Positions 1-7,964 of a DNA stretch of 64,000 nt are shown one piece after another. A program made the position numbers and the translations under genes. The DNA is taken from assembly GCF_030506255.1 (NCBI RefSeq), contig NZ_CP113431.1, positions 3,049,001-3,113,000 on the forward strand. Direction: 5' to 3'. Each line of letters opens with the position of its first letter. Position 1 is the first letter of the stretch. The stretch comes from Nocardioides sp. Arc9.136. GTDB lineage: Bacteria > Actinomycetota > Actinomycetes > Propionibacteriales > Nocardioidaceae. The notes under the pieces are model-generated. The model saw only the letters and a program-made list of their open reading frames with translations, searched no databases and had not been told where the DNA came from.

Positions 1-45
1 AAGCACCAGCGACGTGTTGCTCCGGATTATCGGTACGGTCCCTTC

Positions 46-933
46 ATGATCGACCTCACCGCCCTCGCGTCGCTCCGCGCCGTCGCCACGCACGGCTCGG
101 TCGTGGCGGCCGCCGACGCCCTCGGTTTCACCCCCAGCGCGGTCTCCCAGCAGGTCAAGCGGCTCGAGCGGCAGACGGGGGTGCCGCTGCTCGAGCGGGT
201 GGGGCGCGGGGTGGTGCTGTCCCGGCACGGCCGGCACCTGGTCGAGGAGGGCGGCCGGCTGCTCGCCGACCTCGAGCAGCTCGAGGCGGGCCTCCACCGC
301 GGCGCCGGCGCGGTGGCGGGGCGGCTGCGGATGACGGCGTTCTCGACCGCCGTGCGGGGGCTCGTCGCCCCGCGGCTGCGCGTGCTCATCGACGCCCACC
401 CCGACCTGGAGGTGTCGCTGCACGAGTGCGAGCCCTGGGACTCGGTGGACCTGGTCTCCACCGGCCGCGCGGACCTCGGCGTCGTCCACCGCTGGGGCGA
501 CGTGCCCCTCGCGGTCCCCGACCACCTCGTGACGACGTCGGTCGCCACCGACGTCGCGGACGTCGTCGTGCACCGCGACCACCCCCTCGCCACGCGGGGC
601 GTCGTCACCCCGCACGACCTGCTGGAGGAGGACTGGGTCGCGACGCCGGAGGGGACGATCTGCCGCCAGTGGCTGCACCGGATGTACGACGGCACCGGCC
701 GCTTGCCGAGGATCGCGCACCAGTCGATGGAGTTCGACTCCCACCTCGCGCTGGTCCGCGCGCGGCTCGGCATCGCCCTGGTCCCCCGCCTGGGCCGTCA
801 GCCGCTCGGGACCGACCTCGTGGCCGTGACGGCCGCGGAACCGGTCCCCACACGCGACGTCGTCGCCCTGCACCGGCGCAGCATGACCGACTCCCCCGCC
901 GTCGCCGCGGTGCTCGCGGCGCTCCGCGACTGA
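46..933 (+). CDS. LysR family transcriptional regulator
   Basis: This 295-residue protein is a LysR-type DNA-binding regulator. Residues about 3-62 form the winged helix-turn-helix, with the typical run AADALGFTPSAVSQQVKRLE, and the rest is the periplasmic-binding-protein-like effector domain (about 88-290). The ATG at 46 fits the usual LysR N-terminus (MIDLTALASLRAVA). Only 45 bases of upstream DNA are in the window, so the divergent target that LysR regulators often control cannot be seen. The effector is unknown. It is transcribed towards a frameshifted gene on the other strand, with a shared hairpin between them. Confidence 0.93.
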   Translation: MIDLTALASLRAVATHGSVVAAADALGFTPSAVSQQVKRLERQTGVPLLERVGRGVVLSRHGRHLVEEGGRLLADLEQLEAGLHRGAGAVAGRLRMTAFSTAVRGLVAPRLRVLIDAHPDLEVSLHECEPWDSVDLVSTGRADLGVVHRWGDVPLAVPDHLVTTSVATDVADVVVHRDHPLATRGVVTPHDLLEEDWVATPEGTICRQWLHRMYDGTGRLPRIAHQSMEFDSHLALVRARLGIALVPRLGRQPLGTDLVAVTAAEPVPTRDVVALHRRSMTDSPAVAAVLAALRD

Positions 934-947
934 GCCGGCTGACTCTC

Positions 948-988
948 GTGCGTGGTCCTGACGTGGTGGGTGCGCCAGGATCACGCAC
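948..988. terminator. Hairpin between convergent genes
   Basis: Two 13-base arms (948-960 and 976-988) pair with one G-T wobble across a 15-base loop. The hairpin sits 15 bases after the LysR stop and overlaps the last codons of the opposite gene, so it could end transcription from both sides. No T-run is visible, as is common in high-GC actinobacteria. Confidence 0.5.
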
Positions 989-1932
989 CAGTGACCCGGC
1001 AGTCCTCGCAGGGGACGAGGCGACCCGGCCAGCCACCCCGCTGCAGCAGGGCAGCGACGGCAGCGGCCGTCCGGCACGCGTCGTCGAGGACCTGGGCGTG
1101 GCCGAGGCGGACCGTCCGCCGGTCCCGCCGTACCGCGACGTCGAGGTCCCGCTCCAGGTCCCGTCGACGGGCTGACGGCACGGCGTGCTGCCGCCCGTCC
1201 AGCTCCACCACCAGGCCCCACGCGGGGTGGTCGACATCGCGGTACGCCGTGCGGGCGCCGGCGGCGTCGCGCACCTGCCGGCTCCCGGCCGGCAGGCCGT
1301 GGCGTCGCTCGACCCGGTGGAGGTACTCCCGCTCGAGTACCGAGCAGGCGCCGAGGGCGAGGTCGTCGAGCAGCTCGAGCAGGAGCCCGCGCCGCCTCAC
1401 CCGCGGCCTCGAGCGCACCTCGGCGGCCAGCCGCGCGGGTGTCGTGCGGCGCGTGTGGCACAGGTCTGCCAGCAGTGTGTAGGCGTCGGCAGCACTCGGG
1501 CACCGCAGCGCCTCCTCGATCGCCGCGTCCTCCAGCCGCAGCCGCGGCGGCGACGACAGCGGGTCGATCCGCGCCGCGAGACGCGTGGTCCGGTGGGCCA
1601 CCACGCCGTCGACCGGTCGCACCGTCCGCCGAGCGTCCACGGCCACCTCGATCGGCGCCCGCCCCGGGGGGGGCTGGCAGGGCGGAGCGGCGGGTCAGCG
1701 CCGCAGGCTCGTGGACCAGGACAGCGGTCCAGGCCCGCTGGTCCCAGGTCAGCGGCCCGGTGTGGTCCACGAAGACCCCCGGGTGCACGCGACTCAGCTC
1801 GCGGCGGCGCAGCATCCGCTCGAGGTCGTGCGGCCTGAAGCCCAGCCCTTCGAGCTGCCGCCGCGAGACCACGCCGTCCTGGACGAAGCGCAGCAGGTGC
1901 GCGAGTCCCGTCCGATCCGGCTCCGTCCCCAC
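981..1932 (-). pseudogene. Frameshifted AbiEi-antitoxin-like / DUF559 endonuclease-fold protein
   Basis: Two reading frames together make one protein of about 316 residues. The first part, from a GTG at 1932, has an AbiEi-like winged-helix N-terminus (GVVSRRQLEGLGF, then RVHPGVFVDHTGPLTWDQR). The second part continues in another frame with VAVDARRTVRPVDG and a DUF559/Vsr-like C-terminus (GLVVELDGRQH). The frames meet at a run of eight G on the + strand (1666-1673), where one base fewer would restore SALPAPPGRAPIEVAVDA. Intact relatives of this type are common, often as several paralogues, in Nocardioides-like genomes (family knowledge from memory). The break may be a real mutation, phase variation or a sequencing error in the homopolymer. 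No toxin gene is adjacent, so a toxin-antitoxin role is doubtful. Confidence 0.75.
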
Positions 1933-1999
1933 GGACGCCGATGCTGCCGCTGCCCGCCGGCGCGCGCCACCGCCGGAGACGGAGCCTGTGGAGGACCGC

Positions 2000-2980
2000 T
2001 CAGAACAGCGCGGAGGCGAGCGCCTGGCGGCCGCGGACGACCCGCGGGTCGTCGTTGCCGACCGCGGCGAAGAGGCCGAGGAGGTGCTCGCGGGCGGCGT
2101 TCCGCTCGTCACCGGAGGTACGCCGCACCAGCTCGACGAGACGGGCGAAGGCGTCCTCGACGTGCCCGCCGAGCATGTCGAGGTCGGCGACGAGCGTCTG
2201 GGCGTCGACGTCGTCGGGGTTCGCCGCACCGGCCGCGCGCGCCTCGTTGAGGTCGACTCCCTGGGTGCGCTGGAGCACCTTGGCCATCGCCAGCCCGGCG
2301 GCGGCCTCGGCATCGGCCGGGTTGGCGTCGACGAGCTTCTGGTACTCCGCGACCGCCCGGTCGATGTCGCCCTCGCCCAGGGCGTCCTGCGCGGCGGCGT
2401 ACCGCGGGTCGACCGGCGGCTCCTCCGCGCCGTCGTCGGGGCCGGCGACGGCGTGGAGCGGCTGGTGCCGGCCGGTCATGCCCTGCGCGGTGAGCTGCTG
2501 CATGACCTGGGTCAGCGCGGCGCGCAGCTCCTCGATCGGCACGGCGTCCTGCAGCAGCGGCGCGGGCCGGCCGTCGAGCACGGCGACCACGAGCGGGATC
2601 GAGGGGATCTGCATCGCCTGGGCGATCTGCGGGGCGGCGTCGATGTCGACCAGGCCGGCCAGGAAGCGGCCCTCGAACTCACCGGAGACGACCGCGAGGT
2701 CGTCGGCGAGCTGACCGCTCTCCGGCATCCGGGTGCGGGAGTAGAAGACCAGGAGGACCGGCGCGGTCATCGAGGACTCGATGACGGTCTGGAAGTTCTG
2801 CTCGGTCACGTCGACGGCGTACGACGAGCCGCCGGCCGCCGCGGTCGGGGCACCGCCGGTGGGCGCACCGGTGGCGGGCGCACCGGGTCCGCCCGGCCCG
2901 GCGGGAGGTGCGGACGGGGCGGGTCGCTTCAACGCCGAGAGGTCGATGGCGCCCGGGCGCGAGAACGGCTGCTGCGTCAT
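2000..2980 (-). CDS. CnoX/YbbN-like thioredoxin-fold tetratricopeptide protein
   Basis: The 326-residue protein has a Pro/Ala-rich N-terminus (about 1-50), a thioredoxin fold (about 51-160; VLLVFYSRTRMPESGQ) and TPR-like helices to the C-terminus (YAAAQDALGEGDIDRAVAEYQKLV and after). The position of the thioredoxin CxxC is occupied by SRTRMPES, so it has no redox dithiol, as in many members of the YbbN group. Such proteins act as holdases or co-chaperones; that role here is inference. It lies 10 bases downstream of the acyl-CoA transferase gene and may be cotranscribed with it. Confidence 0.85.
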   Translation of the reverse strand: MTQQPFSRPGAIDLSALKRPAPSAPPAGPGGPGAPATGAPTGGAPTAAAGGSSYAVDVTEQNFQTVIESSMTAPVLLVFYSRTRMPESGQLADDLAVVSGEFEGRFLAGLVDIDAAPQIAQAMQIPSIPLVVAVLDGRPAPLLQDAVPIEELRAALTQVMQQLTAQGMTGRHQPLHAVAGPDDGAEEPPVDPRYAAAQDALGEGDIDRAVAEYQKLVDANPADAEAAAGLAMAKVLQRTQGVDLNEARAAGAANPDDVDAQTLVADLDMLGGHVEDAFARLVELVRRTSGDERNAAREHLLGLFAAVGNDDPRVVRGRQALASALF

Positions 2981-2990
2981 GGGCGCAATC

Positions 2991-4217
2991 CTAGAGAGGA
3001 CCCGCCAGCCCGAGCTCGACCGCCTCCTCGCGGAGCTCCTCGCGGACGCTCGGGTGCGCGGCGTGCTCGATCAGGCGACGGGCCTGCTCGCGCTGGTCGT
3101 GGCCGAAGACCTCCGCGACGCCCTGCTCGGTGACGACCGCGCTCATCTGGAACGACGTCACCGGCTCGTCGACCAGCGGCACGATCGTGGACACGTCCGC
3201 GCGCGGGTGCCACGAGCGCAGCGCGATGACGGCCTGCCCGCCGGGGCTGTGCAGCGCGCCGACGATGAAGTCGGTCTGGCCGCCGAACCCGGAGTGGATC
3301 CGCGCCCGGATCCGCGAGGCGTTCGCCTGGCCGAACAGGTCCACCTGCAGGGCGGTGTTGACGCTGACCATCGCCTGGTTGCGCGCGATCCGCCCGGGGT
3401 CGTTGGTGGTCTCGGTGCGCGCCATCGCGATCCGCCCGTTGCCGTCGACCCAGTCGATGAGCTCCTCGGAGCCGAAGAGGAACGAGGCGGTGATCGGCAC
3501 CGTCTCGTCCAGCGCCCCGGCCCGCTCGAGGGCCAGCACCGAGTCGGAGAACATCTCGGTCCAGATCCGCAGGCCCCGGCGGCCCACCAGGCCGCGCATC
3601 GTCGCGTCCGGCACCGCGCCGATGCCCGCCTGCAGCGTCGCCCCGTCCCCCACCCGCTCGGCGACCAGGGCGCCGATCCGCGCGGAGTCCTCGTCGATGG
3701 GCAGCACCGGAGCGTGCACCAGCGGCTCGTCGGCCTCCACCATCACGTCGACGAGCGACTCGTCGAGCTCGGCGTCGCCGTAGGTCCACGGCAGGTGGTC
3801 GTTGACCTGCGCGACGACCAGCCCGCCGCGCGCCCGCGCCGCCTCGATGGCGGCGGGCAGCACGTTGACCTCGGTGCCGAGGGAGACCCTGCCGCCGCGC
3901 GGCCGCGTGGTGTGCACCAGCACGAGGTCCGGCGGCATCGCGCCGGCGAACAGCGTCGGCACCATCGAGAGGCGTGAGGGCACGTAGCTCAACCGGGGGC
4001 TGCGCCGCTGGCCCGGCCCCACGAACGACGACTCGAGCACGACGCCGTCCCGGTCGGGCAGGCCCGGCTGGCCGTTGAGCGCCCACAGCCGGTACGCCGG
4101 TAGCGCGGCGTCGAGCAGGCGCAGGGTGTGCCACGGCGTCGCGTGGTTGCCGCTGACGACGACGCGGGGGTTCTCGGGCAGGCGGCGCAGGGCGGTCGTG
4201 AGGTCCACGTGCCCCAT
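2991..4217 (-). CDS. Acetyl-CoA hydrolase/transferase family protein (4-hydroxybutyrate CoA-transferase-like)
   Basis: This 408-residue protein matches the class I CoA-transferase family that moves CoA between acetate and short acyl acids or hydrolyses acetyl-CoA. The probable nucleophile is Glu221 in IWTEMFSDSV, preceded by the glycine-rich LQAGIGAVPDA and followed by GFGGQTDFIVGA, both typical of the family. Length is normal. Substrate cannot be told from sequence; acetate or 4-hydroxybutyrate type is likely. Given the acetyl-CoA assimilation genes a few kilobases away, a part in acetate or butyrate metabolism is plausible but unproven. Confidence 0.85.
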   Translation of the reverse strand: MGHVDLTTALRRLPENPRVVVSGNHATPWHTLRLLDAALPAYRLWALNGQPGLPDRDGVVLESSFVGPGQRRSPRLSYVPSRLSMVPTLFAGAMPPDLVLVHTTRPRGGRVSLGTEVNVLPAAIEAARARGGLVVAQVNDHLPWTYGDAELDESLVDVMVEADEPLVHAPVLPIDEDSARIGALVAERVGDGATLQAGIGAVPDATMRGLVGRRGLRIWTEMFSDSVLALERAGALDETVPITASFLFGSEELIDWVDGNGRIAMARTETTNDPGRIARNQAMVSVNTALQVDLFGQANASRIRARIHSGFGGQTDFIVGALHSPGGQAVIALRSWHPRADVSTIVPLVDEPVTSFQMSAVVTEQGVAEVFGHDQREQARRLIEHAAHPSVREELREEAVELGLAGPL

Positions 4218-4245
4218 CCCAGCAGACGGCCGGGAGCCCCGGGGG

Positions 4246-4767
4246 TCAGCCCACGCGCGGGCCGCGGAGCCCCGAGCGCTGCACGACCCGCTGGATCGCG
4301 AGGTCGCGCTGCACCGGCCGCCCGACGTACCGGATGTCGCGCAGGCCCTGGTCCTGCGCCGCGGACTCGAAGCAGAAGTGGCCGAAGCCGAGGATCCGCC
4401 CGTGCAGCGGCCGCACGACGGTGATGTCGAGGATCCGGTGCAGCGGCATGGTGGCGAGCTTGGTCGAGAGCACCCCGTGCACCCGGAAGACCCGCATGTT
4501 GGTGATCACGAACCGGTCGCGGTGCTCGCGCAGGGCACCCCAGCCGGCGTGGAGGGAGAGGCCGAGGGCGAGCAGCAGCGCGAACCCGGCGAGGTCGATG
4601 TGGATGACCGGCACGAAGGCGAGCACGGCGACCGCGAGCAGCCCTTCGAGCATCGGGACGGTGTAGGCGGCCCAGTGGTGGCGCACCTCGTCGACGATGA
4701 CCTCGCCCTCCTCGCGCAGGAGGTGGCGGCCGATGTCGGGCCCGCCGAGCGGCCGGGGCTGGTGCAC
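4246..4767 (-). CDS. Membrane protein with bacterial PH domain
   Basis: The protein (173 residues, GTG start) has a short N-terminus, two hydrophobic segments at about 34-72, and a bacterial PH-like domain at about 75-155 (RDRFVITNMRVFRVHGVLS, then LHRILDITVVRPLHGRILGFG). Such bPH proteins are membrane-associated and of unknown role. It starts 7 bases after a 53-residue membrane peptide gene on the same strand, so the two probably form an operon. The start was chosen as the first codon of the frame after that gene; an internal start cannot be excluded. Confidence 0.8.
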   Translation of the reverse strand: MHQPRPLGGPDIGRHLLREEGEVIVDEVRHHWAAYTVPMLEGLLAVAVLAFVPVIHIDLAGFALLLALGLSLHAGWGALREHRDRFVITNMRVFRVHGVLSTKLATMPLHRILDITVVRPLHGRILGFGHFCFESAAQDQGLRDIRYVGRPVQRDLAIQRVVQRSGLRGPRVG

Positions 4768-4774
4768 CGTCGGC

Positions 4775-4936
4775 TCAGAGCTCGTCGACGAAGCGGATCA
4801 CGGCGTCGAACAGGTTCCCGGTCCAGTCGACCAGCTGCCCACCGAGCGACCCGCCGGCGTCGGCGAGGCCGCTGGGGTCGGTGAACATCCAGAAGCCCAG
4901 GAAGACGACGACCAGGACCAGCACCAGCTTCTGCAT
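4775..4936 (-). CDS. 53-residue single-span membrane peptide
   Basis: This short frame begins with ATG at 4936 behind a good Shine-Dalgarno (AGGTGG, about 8 bases away) and ends at TGA 4775. The product has a Val/Leu-rich membrane span at about 3-18 (LVLVLVVVFLGFWMF) followed by a Gly/Asp-containing tail with a possible second amphipathic helix (LVDWTGNLFDAVIRFV). It lies 7 bases before the PH-domain gene. No function is known to me. The ribosome site and spacing support that it is real. Confidence 0.6.
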   Translation of the reverse strand: MQKLVLVLVVVFLGFWMFTDPSGLADAGGSLGGQLVDWTGNLFDAVIRFVDEL

Positions 4937-5038
4937 CTGCGTTCCACCTAAAGACGACCGAGTCAGGACATGGCTCGGCGCGATCCTCCCCGACCCCCGC
5001 GCGACGGCGGAGGAGGCGCGCCGGTCACGAGCCGCGGG

Positions 5039-6028
5039 TCACGCGTGCTGCGGCGAGGCGCCGGCCTGCTGGAGCAGCCGGTCGGCGGCCGCCCACGGGT
5101 CGGTCTCCCCCGCGGCCACGGCGGCGGCGAGCTCGTCGAGCCCGGCGCGGCCGGCCCGTCCGCCCAGGCCCGCCCAGGTGCGGCGCATCGAGGCCAGGGC
5201 GATCGCCTCGACCTCGGCCCGCGCCCGGCGCGTACGACGCTGCTGCAGCTCGCCGGTCTCCCGCAGCCAGGCGTGGTGCCGCTCGATCTCCACGACGAGC
5301 TCGGTCAGCCCCTCGCCGGCCTGGGCGACCGTCTTGACGATCGGCGGCGCCCACCCGTCCTCCGGCCGGTCCGCGAGGGCGACCATCGAGCGCAGGTCGC
5401 GCCGCACCTGGTCGGCCCCGTCGCGGTCGGCCTTGTTCACGACGTACACGTCGCCGACCTCGAGGATCCCGGCCTTGGCGGCCTGGATGCCGTCGCCCAT
5501 CCCCGGTGCGAGCAGGACGAGCGTGGTGTCGGCGAGGCCGGCGACCTCGACCTCGCTCTGCCCGACGCCGACGGTCTCGACCACGACCACGTCGCAGCCG
5601 GCGGCGTCGAGCACCCGTACCGCCTGCGGGGTCGACCAGGCGAGACCGCCGAGGTGGCCGCGCGAGGCCATCGACCGGATGTAGACGTCCTTGTCACCGG
5701 CGTGGTCCTGCATCCGGATCCGGTCGCCGAGCAGCGCCCCGCCGGAGAACGGCGAGGACGGGTCCACGGCCAGGACCCCGACCCGCTTGCCCGCCGAGCG
5801 CAGCTCGCGCACGAGGGCGTTGGTCGTCGTCGACTTGCCGACGCCGGGCGCGCCGGTGAGGCCGAGCACCTGCGCCCGGCCGGTGTGCGGCGCGAGCGCC
5901 GCCGTGACCTCGCGCAGGCGCGGGGACTCGTCCTCGACGAGGGAGATCAGGCGTGCGACGGCCCGGGCCTCGCCGGCGCGTGCGCGCTCGACGAGGCCCG
6001 GGACGTCCGCCTCGGTGCGAGGTGGCAC
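5039..6028 (-). CDS. meaB: MeaB/ArgK-type GTPase chaperone of B12-dependent acyl-CoA mutase
   Basis: This 329-residue G-protein has the P-loop GAPGVGKS (59-66), DPSSPFSGGALLGDRIRM, the ETVGVGQSE switch region and the NKAD guanine-specificity motif. MeaB proteins load and protect the adenosylcobalamin cofactor of methylmalonyl-CoA-type mutases. The GTG start at 6028 overlaps the thiolase stop by one base (TAGTG), showing translational coupling. The likely client in this window is the ethylmalonyl-CoA mutase at 24827-26881. A methylmalonyl-CoA mutase elsewhere in the genome is another possible client. Confidence 0.93.
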   Translation of the reverse strand: MPPRTEADVPGLVERARAGEARAVARLISLVEDESPRLREVTAALAPHTGRAQVLGLTGAPGVGKSTTTNALVRELRSAGKRVGVLAVDPSSPFSGGALLGDRIRMQDHAGDKDVYIRSMASRGHLGGLAWSTPQAVRVLDAAGCDVVVVETVGVGQSEVEVAGLADTTLVLLAPGMGDGIQAAKAGILEVGDVYVVNKADRDGADQVRRDLRSMVALADRPEDGWAPPIVKTVAQAGEGLTELVVEIERHHAWLRETGELQQRRTRRARAEVEAIALASMRRTWAGLGGRAGRAGLDELAAAVAAGETDPWAAADRLLQQAGASPQHA

Positions 6029-7218
6029 TACTTCTTCGGGACTCGCACGATCAGCGCGTCGCCCTGGCCACCGCCACCACAGAGGGCGGCCGCGCCGACG
6101 CCGCCGCCGCGACGCTGGAGCTCCAGGGCCAGGTGCAGCACGACGCGGGTCCCGGACATGCCGACCGGGTGGCCCAGCGCGATGGCGCCGCCGTTGACGT
6201 TGACCTTGGCGTCGTCGAGGCCGAGCTCGCGGGCCGAGGAGATCCCGACCGCGGCGAACGCCTCGTTGAACTCGACCAGGTCGAGGGAGGCGGGGTCGAT
6301 GCCCTCCTTCTCGCACGCCTTCGCGGTCGCGGCCGCCGGCTGCAGCTGCAGGGTGGAGTCGGGGCCGGCAACCTGGCCGTGGGCACCGATCTCGGCGAGC
6401 CACTCCAGGCCGAGCTCCTCGGCCTTGGCCTTGCTCATCACGACGACCGCGGCGGCACCGTCGGAGATCTGCGAGGAGGAGCCGGCCGTGATGGTGCCCT
6501 CCTTGGAGAACGCCGCGCGCAGCTTGCCCAGCGACTCGGCGGTGGTCTCTCCGCGGACGCCCTCGTCGGTGCTGACGACGACCGGGTCGCCCTTGCGCTG
6601 CGGGATGGGGACCGGCACGACCTCGGCGTCGAAGACGCCGTTCTTCCAGGCGGTCGCGGCCTTCTGGTGCGACTGCGCCGCGAACTCGTCCTGCTCGGCC
6701 CGCGTCAGGTTGGCGCTCGCGGCGTTGCACTCCTCGGTCAGCAGGCCCATGGCCTGGGAGGTGAACTGGTCGAACAGCGCGTCGTAGGCCATCGAGTCGA
6801 CCAGCTTGACGTCGCCGAACTTGATGCCCTCGCGGGACTTGGGCAGGAAGTGCGGGGCGTTGGTCATCGACTCCATGCCGCCGGCCACGATGATCTCGGC
6901 CTCGCCGGCACGGATCAGCTGGTCGGCCATCGCGATGGCGTTGAGGCCCGAGAGGCACACCTTGTTGATGGTGATCGACGGGACGCGCATCGGGATGCCG
7001 CCGTTGACCGCCGCCATCCGGGCGGGGTTCTGGCCGGCGCCGGCCTGGATGACCTGGCCCATGATCACGTACTCGACCTGCTCGCCGGAGACCCCGGCCT
7101 TCTCCAGCGCGCCCTTGATCGCGTGGCCGCCGAGGTCCGGGGCCGAGAGGCTCTTGAGGCCGCCGGACAGGCGGCCGATCGGGGTGCGCGCTCCGGCGAC
7201 GATGACGGTTCCGGACAT
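6028..7218 (-). CDS. Acetyl-CoA C-acetyltransferase (acetoacetyl-CoA thiolase)
   Basis: The 396-residue enzyme is a thiolase that condenses two acetyl-CoA to acetoacetyl-CoA or does the reverse cleavage. Catalytic residues are visible: Cys88 in [10 protein letters not shown], His350 in [14 protein letters not shown] and Cys380 in [11 protein letters not shown], with NEAFA before them. The ATG at 7218 follows a strong GGAGGAG ribosome site. It is the first step of the ethylmalonyl-CoA route and shares an operon with meaB. A degenerate copy of the operator found before ccr lies about 62 bases upstream. Confidence 0.92.
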   Translation of the reverse strand: MSGTVIVAGARTPIGRLSGGLKSLSAPDLGGHAIKGALEKAGVSGEQVEYVIMGQVIQAGAGQNPARMAAVNGGIPMRVPSITINKVCLSGLNAIAMADQLIRAGEAEIIVAGGMESMTNAPHFLPKSREGIKFGDVKLVDSMAYDALFDQFTSQAMGLLTEECNAASANLTRAEQDEFAAQSHQKAATAWKNGVFDAEVVPVPIPQRKGDPVVVSTDEGVRGETTAESLGKLRAAFSKEGTITAGSSSQISDGAAAVVVMSKAKAEELGLEWLAEIGAHGQVAGPDSTLQLQPAAATAKACEKEGIDPASLDLVEFNEAFAAVGISSARELGLDDAKVNVNGGAIALGHPVGMSGTRVVLHLALELQRRGGGVGAAALCGGGGQGDALIVRVPKK

Positions 7219-7279
7219 GGTGCTCCTCCAGCATGGGGACGGCGGCGCCGCGCTCGGCGACGCCCGTTCCGGCGGACAC

Positions 7280-7291
7280 TACCCACGCGTA
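7280..7291. promoter_or_regulatory. Degenerate copy of the TACC-N4-GGTA operator
   Basis: TACCCACGCGTA differs at one base from the TACC-N4-GGTA palindrome seen before ccr, the 3-hydroxyacyl-CoA dehydrogenase and ecm. It lies 62-73 bases before the thiolase start and about 92 bases before the divergent epimerase start, so it could serve either. On its own it would be weak evidence; its position among pathway genes is what makes it notable. Confidence 0.35.
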
Positions 7292-7382
7292 GGAACCGCC
7301 GGAAGACCGTCTCGGACGGGGCCGCGTGAGGCACTCGTCACAAGGGGTCGCGGCCCCTGGTGGGCTCCGCGAGCATGACGGC

Positions 7383-7844
7383 ATGACCGACTCCAGCACC
7401 CCGCTCGAGATCCCCGAGCACCTGTTCACCGCCATCGACCACGTCGGCATCGCCGTCCGTGACCTCGACGAGGCGATCGCGTTCTACGAGCGCACCTTCG
7501 GGATGCGCCTGGCCCACCAGGAGACCAACGAGGAGCAGGGCGTGCGCGAGGCGATGATCGCCGTCGGCGACTCGGGCTCCCACATCCAGCTCCTCGCGCC
7601 GCTGGACGAGAGCTCGACGATCGCGAAGTTCCTCGAGCGCTCCGGCCCGGGCGTGCAGCAGATGGCCTACCGCGTCACCGACGTCGACGCCGTGAGCGCC
7701 ATCCTGCGCGAGCGCGGCGTCCGCCTGCTGTACGACGCACCGCGCCGCGGCACCTCGGACTCCCGGATCAACTTCATCCACCCCAAGGACGCCGGCGGCG
7801 TGCTCGTCGAGCTCGTGGAGCCGGCCGCGGGCGCGGCCCACTGA
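7383..7844 (+). CDS. mce: Methylmalonyl-CoA (ethylmalonyl-CoA) epimerase
   Basis: The 153-residue product belongs to the vicinal oxygen chelate fold; IDHVGIAVRDLDEAIAFYER holds the first metal-binding His, and further ligands are in SHIQLLAP and VLVELVEP. It interconverts the 2S and 2R forms of methylmalonyl-CoA, and in this family also ethylmalonyl-CoA, which the pathway needs between Ccr and Ecm. It is transcribed away from the thiolase and towards ccr. The ATG at 7383 gives the standard family length; an upstream in-frame GTG at 7326 would add 19 unmatched residues. Confidence 0.92.
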   Translation: MTDSSTPLEIPEHLFTAIDHVGIAVRDLDEAIAFYERTFGMRLAHQETNEEQGVREAMIAVGDSGSHIQLLAPLDESSTIAKFLERSGPGVQQMAYRVTDVDAVSAILRERGVRLLYDAPRRGTSDSRINFIHPKDAGGVLVELVEPAAGAAH

Positions 7845-7900
7845 GCGAGCTCGCAGCACTGTGGTTGAGACGTCCCTCACCAACCCCTAGGCGCGAAGGT

Positions 7901-7912
7901 TACCGATCGGTA
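7901..7912 (+). promoter_or_regulatory. Perfect palindromic operator upstream of ccr
   Basis: TACCGATCGGTA is a perfect 12-bp palindrome, set in GGTTACCGATCGGTATC. The same 17-base context, differing at two positions, occurs before ecm, and a close copy before the 3-hydroxyacyl-CoA dehydrogenase. It ends 52 bases before the ccr start. A possible -10, TATCTT, begins within its right end (7911-7916), so a bound protein would be expected to block the polymerase. The dyad form suggests a TetR-type dimer; this is inference. Confidence 0.65.
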
Positions 7913-7964
7913 TCTTCGCCGCACCCGTCCGCAGCCCCGCCCTTCCCCTGAGGAGACCGCACCC

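Noticed and set aside
6029-7450. Upstream extension of the meaB frame through the thiolase gene
   Set aside because: The thiolase on the same strand in another frame has all catalytic motifs; the extension is Arg/Gly-rich noise and meaB starts at 6028.
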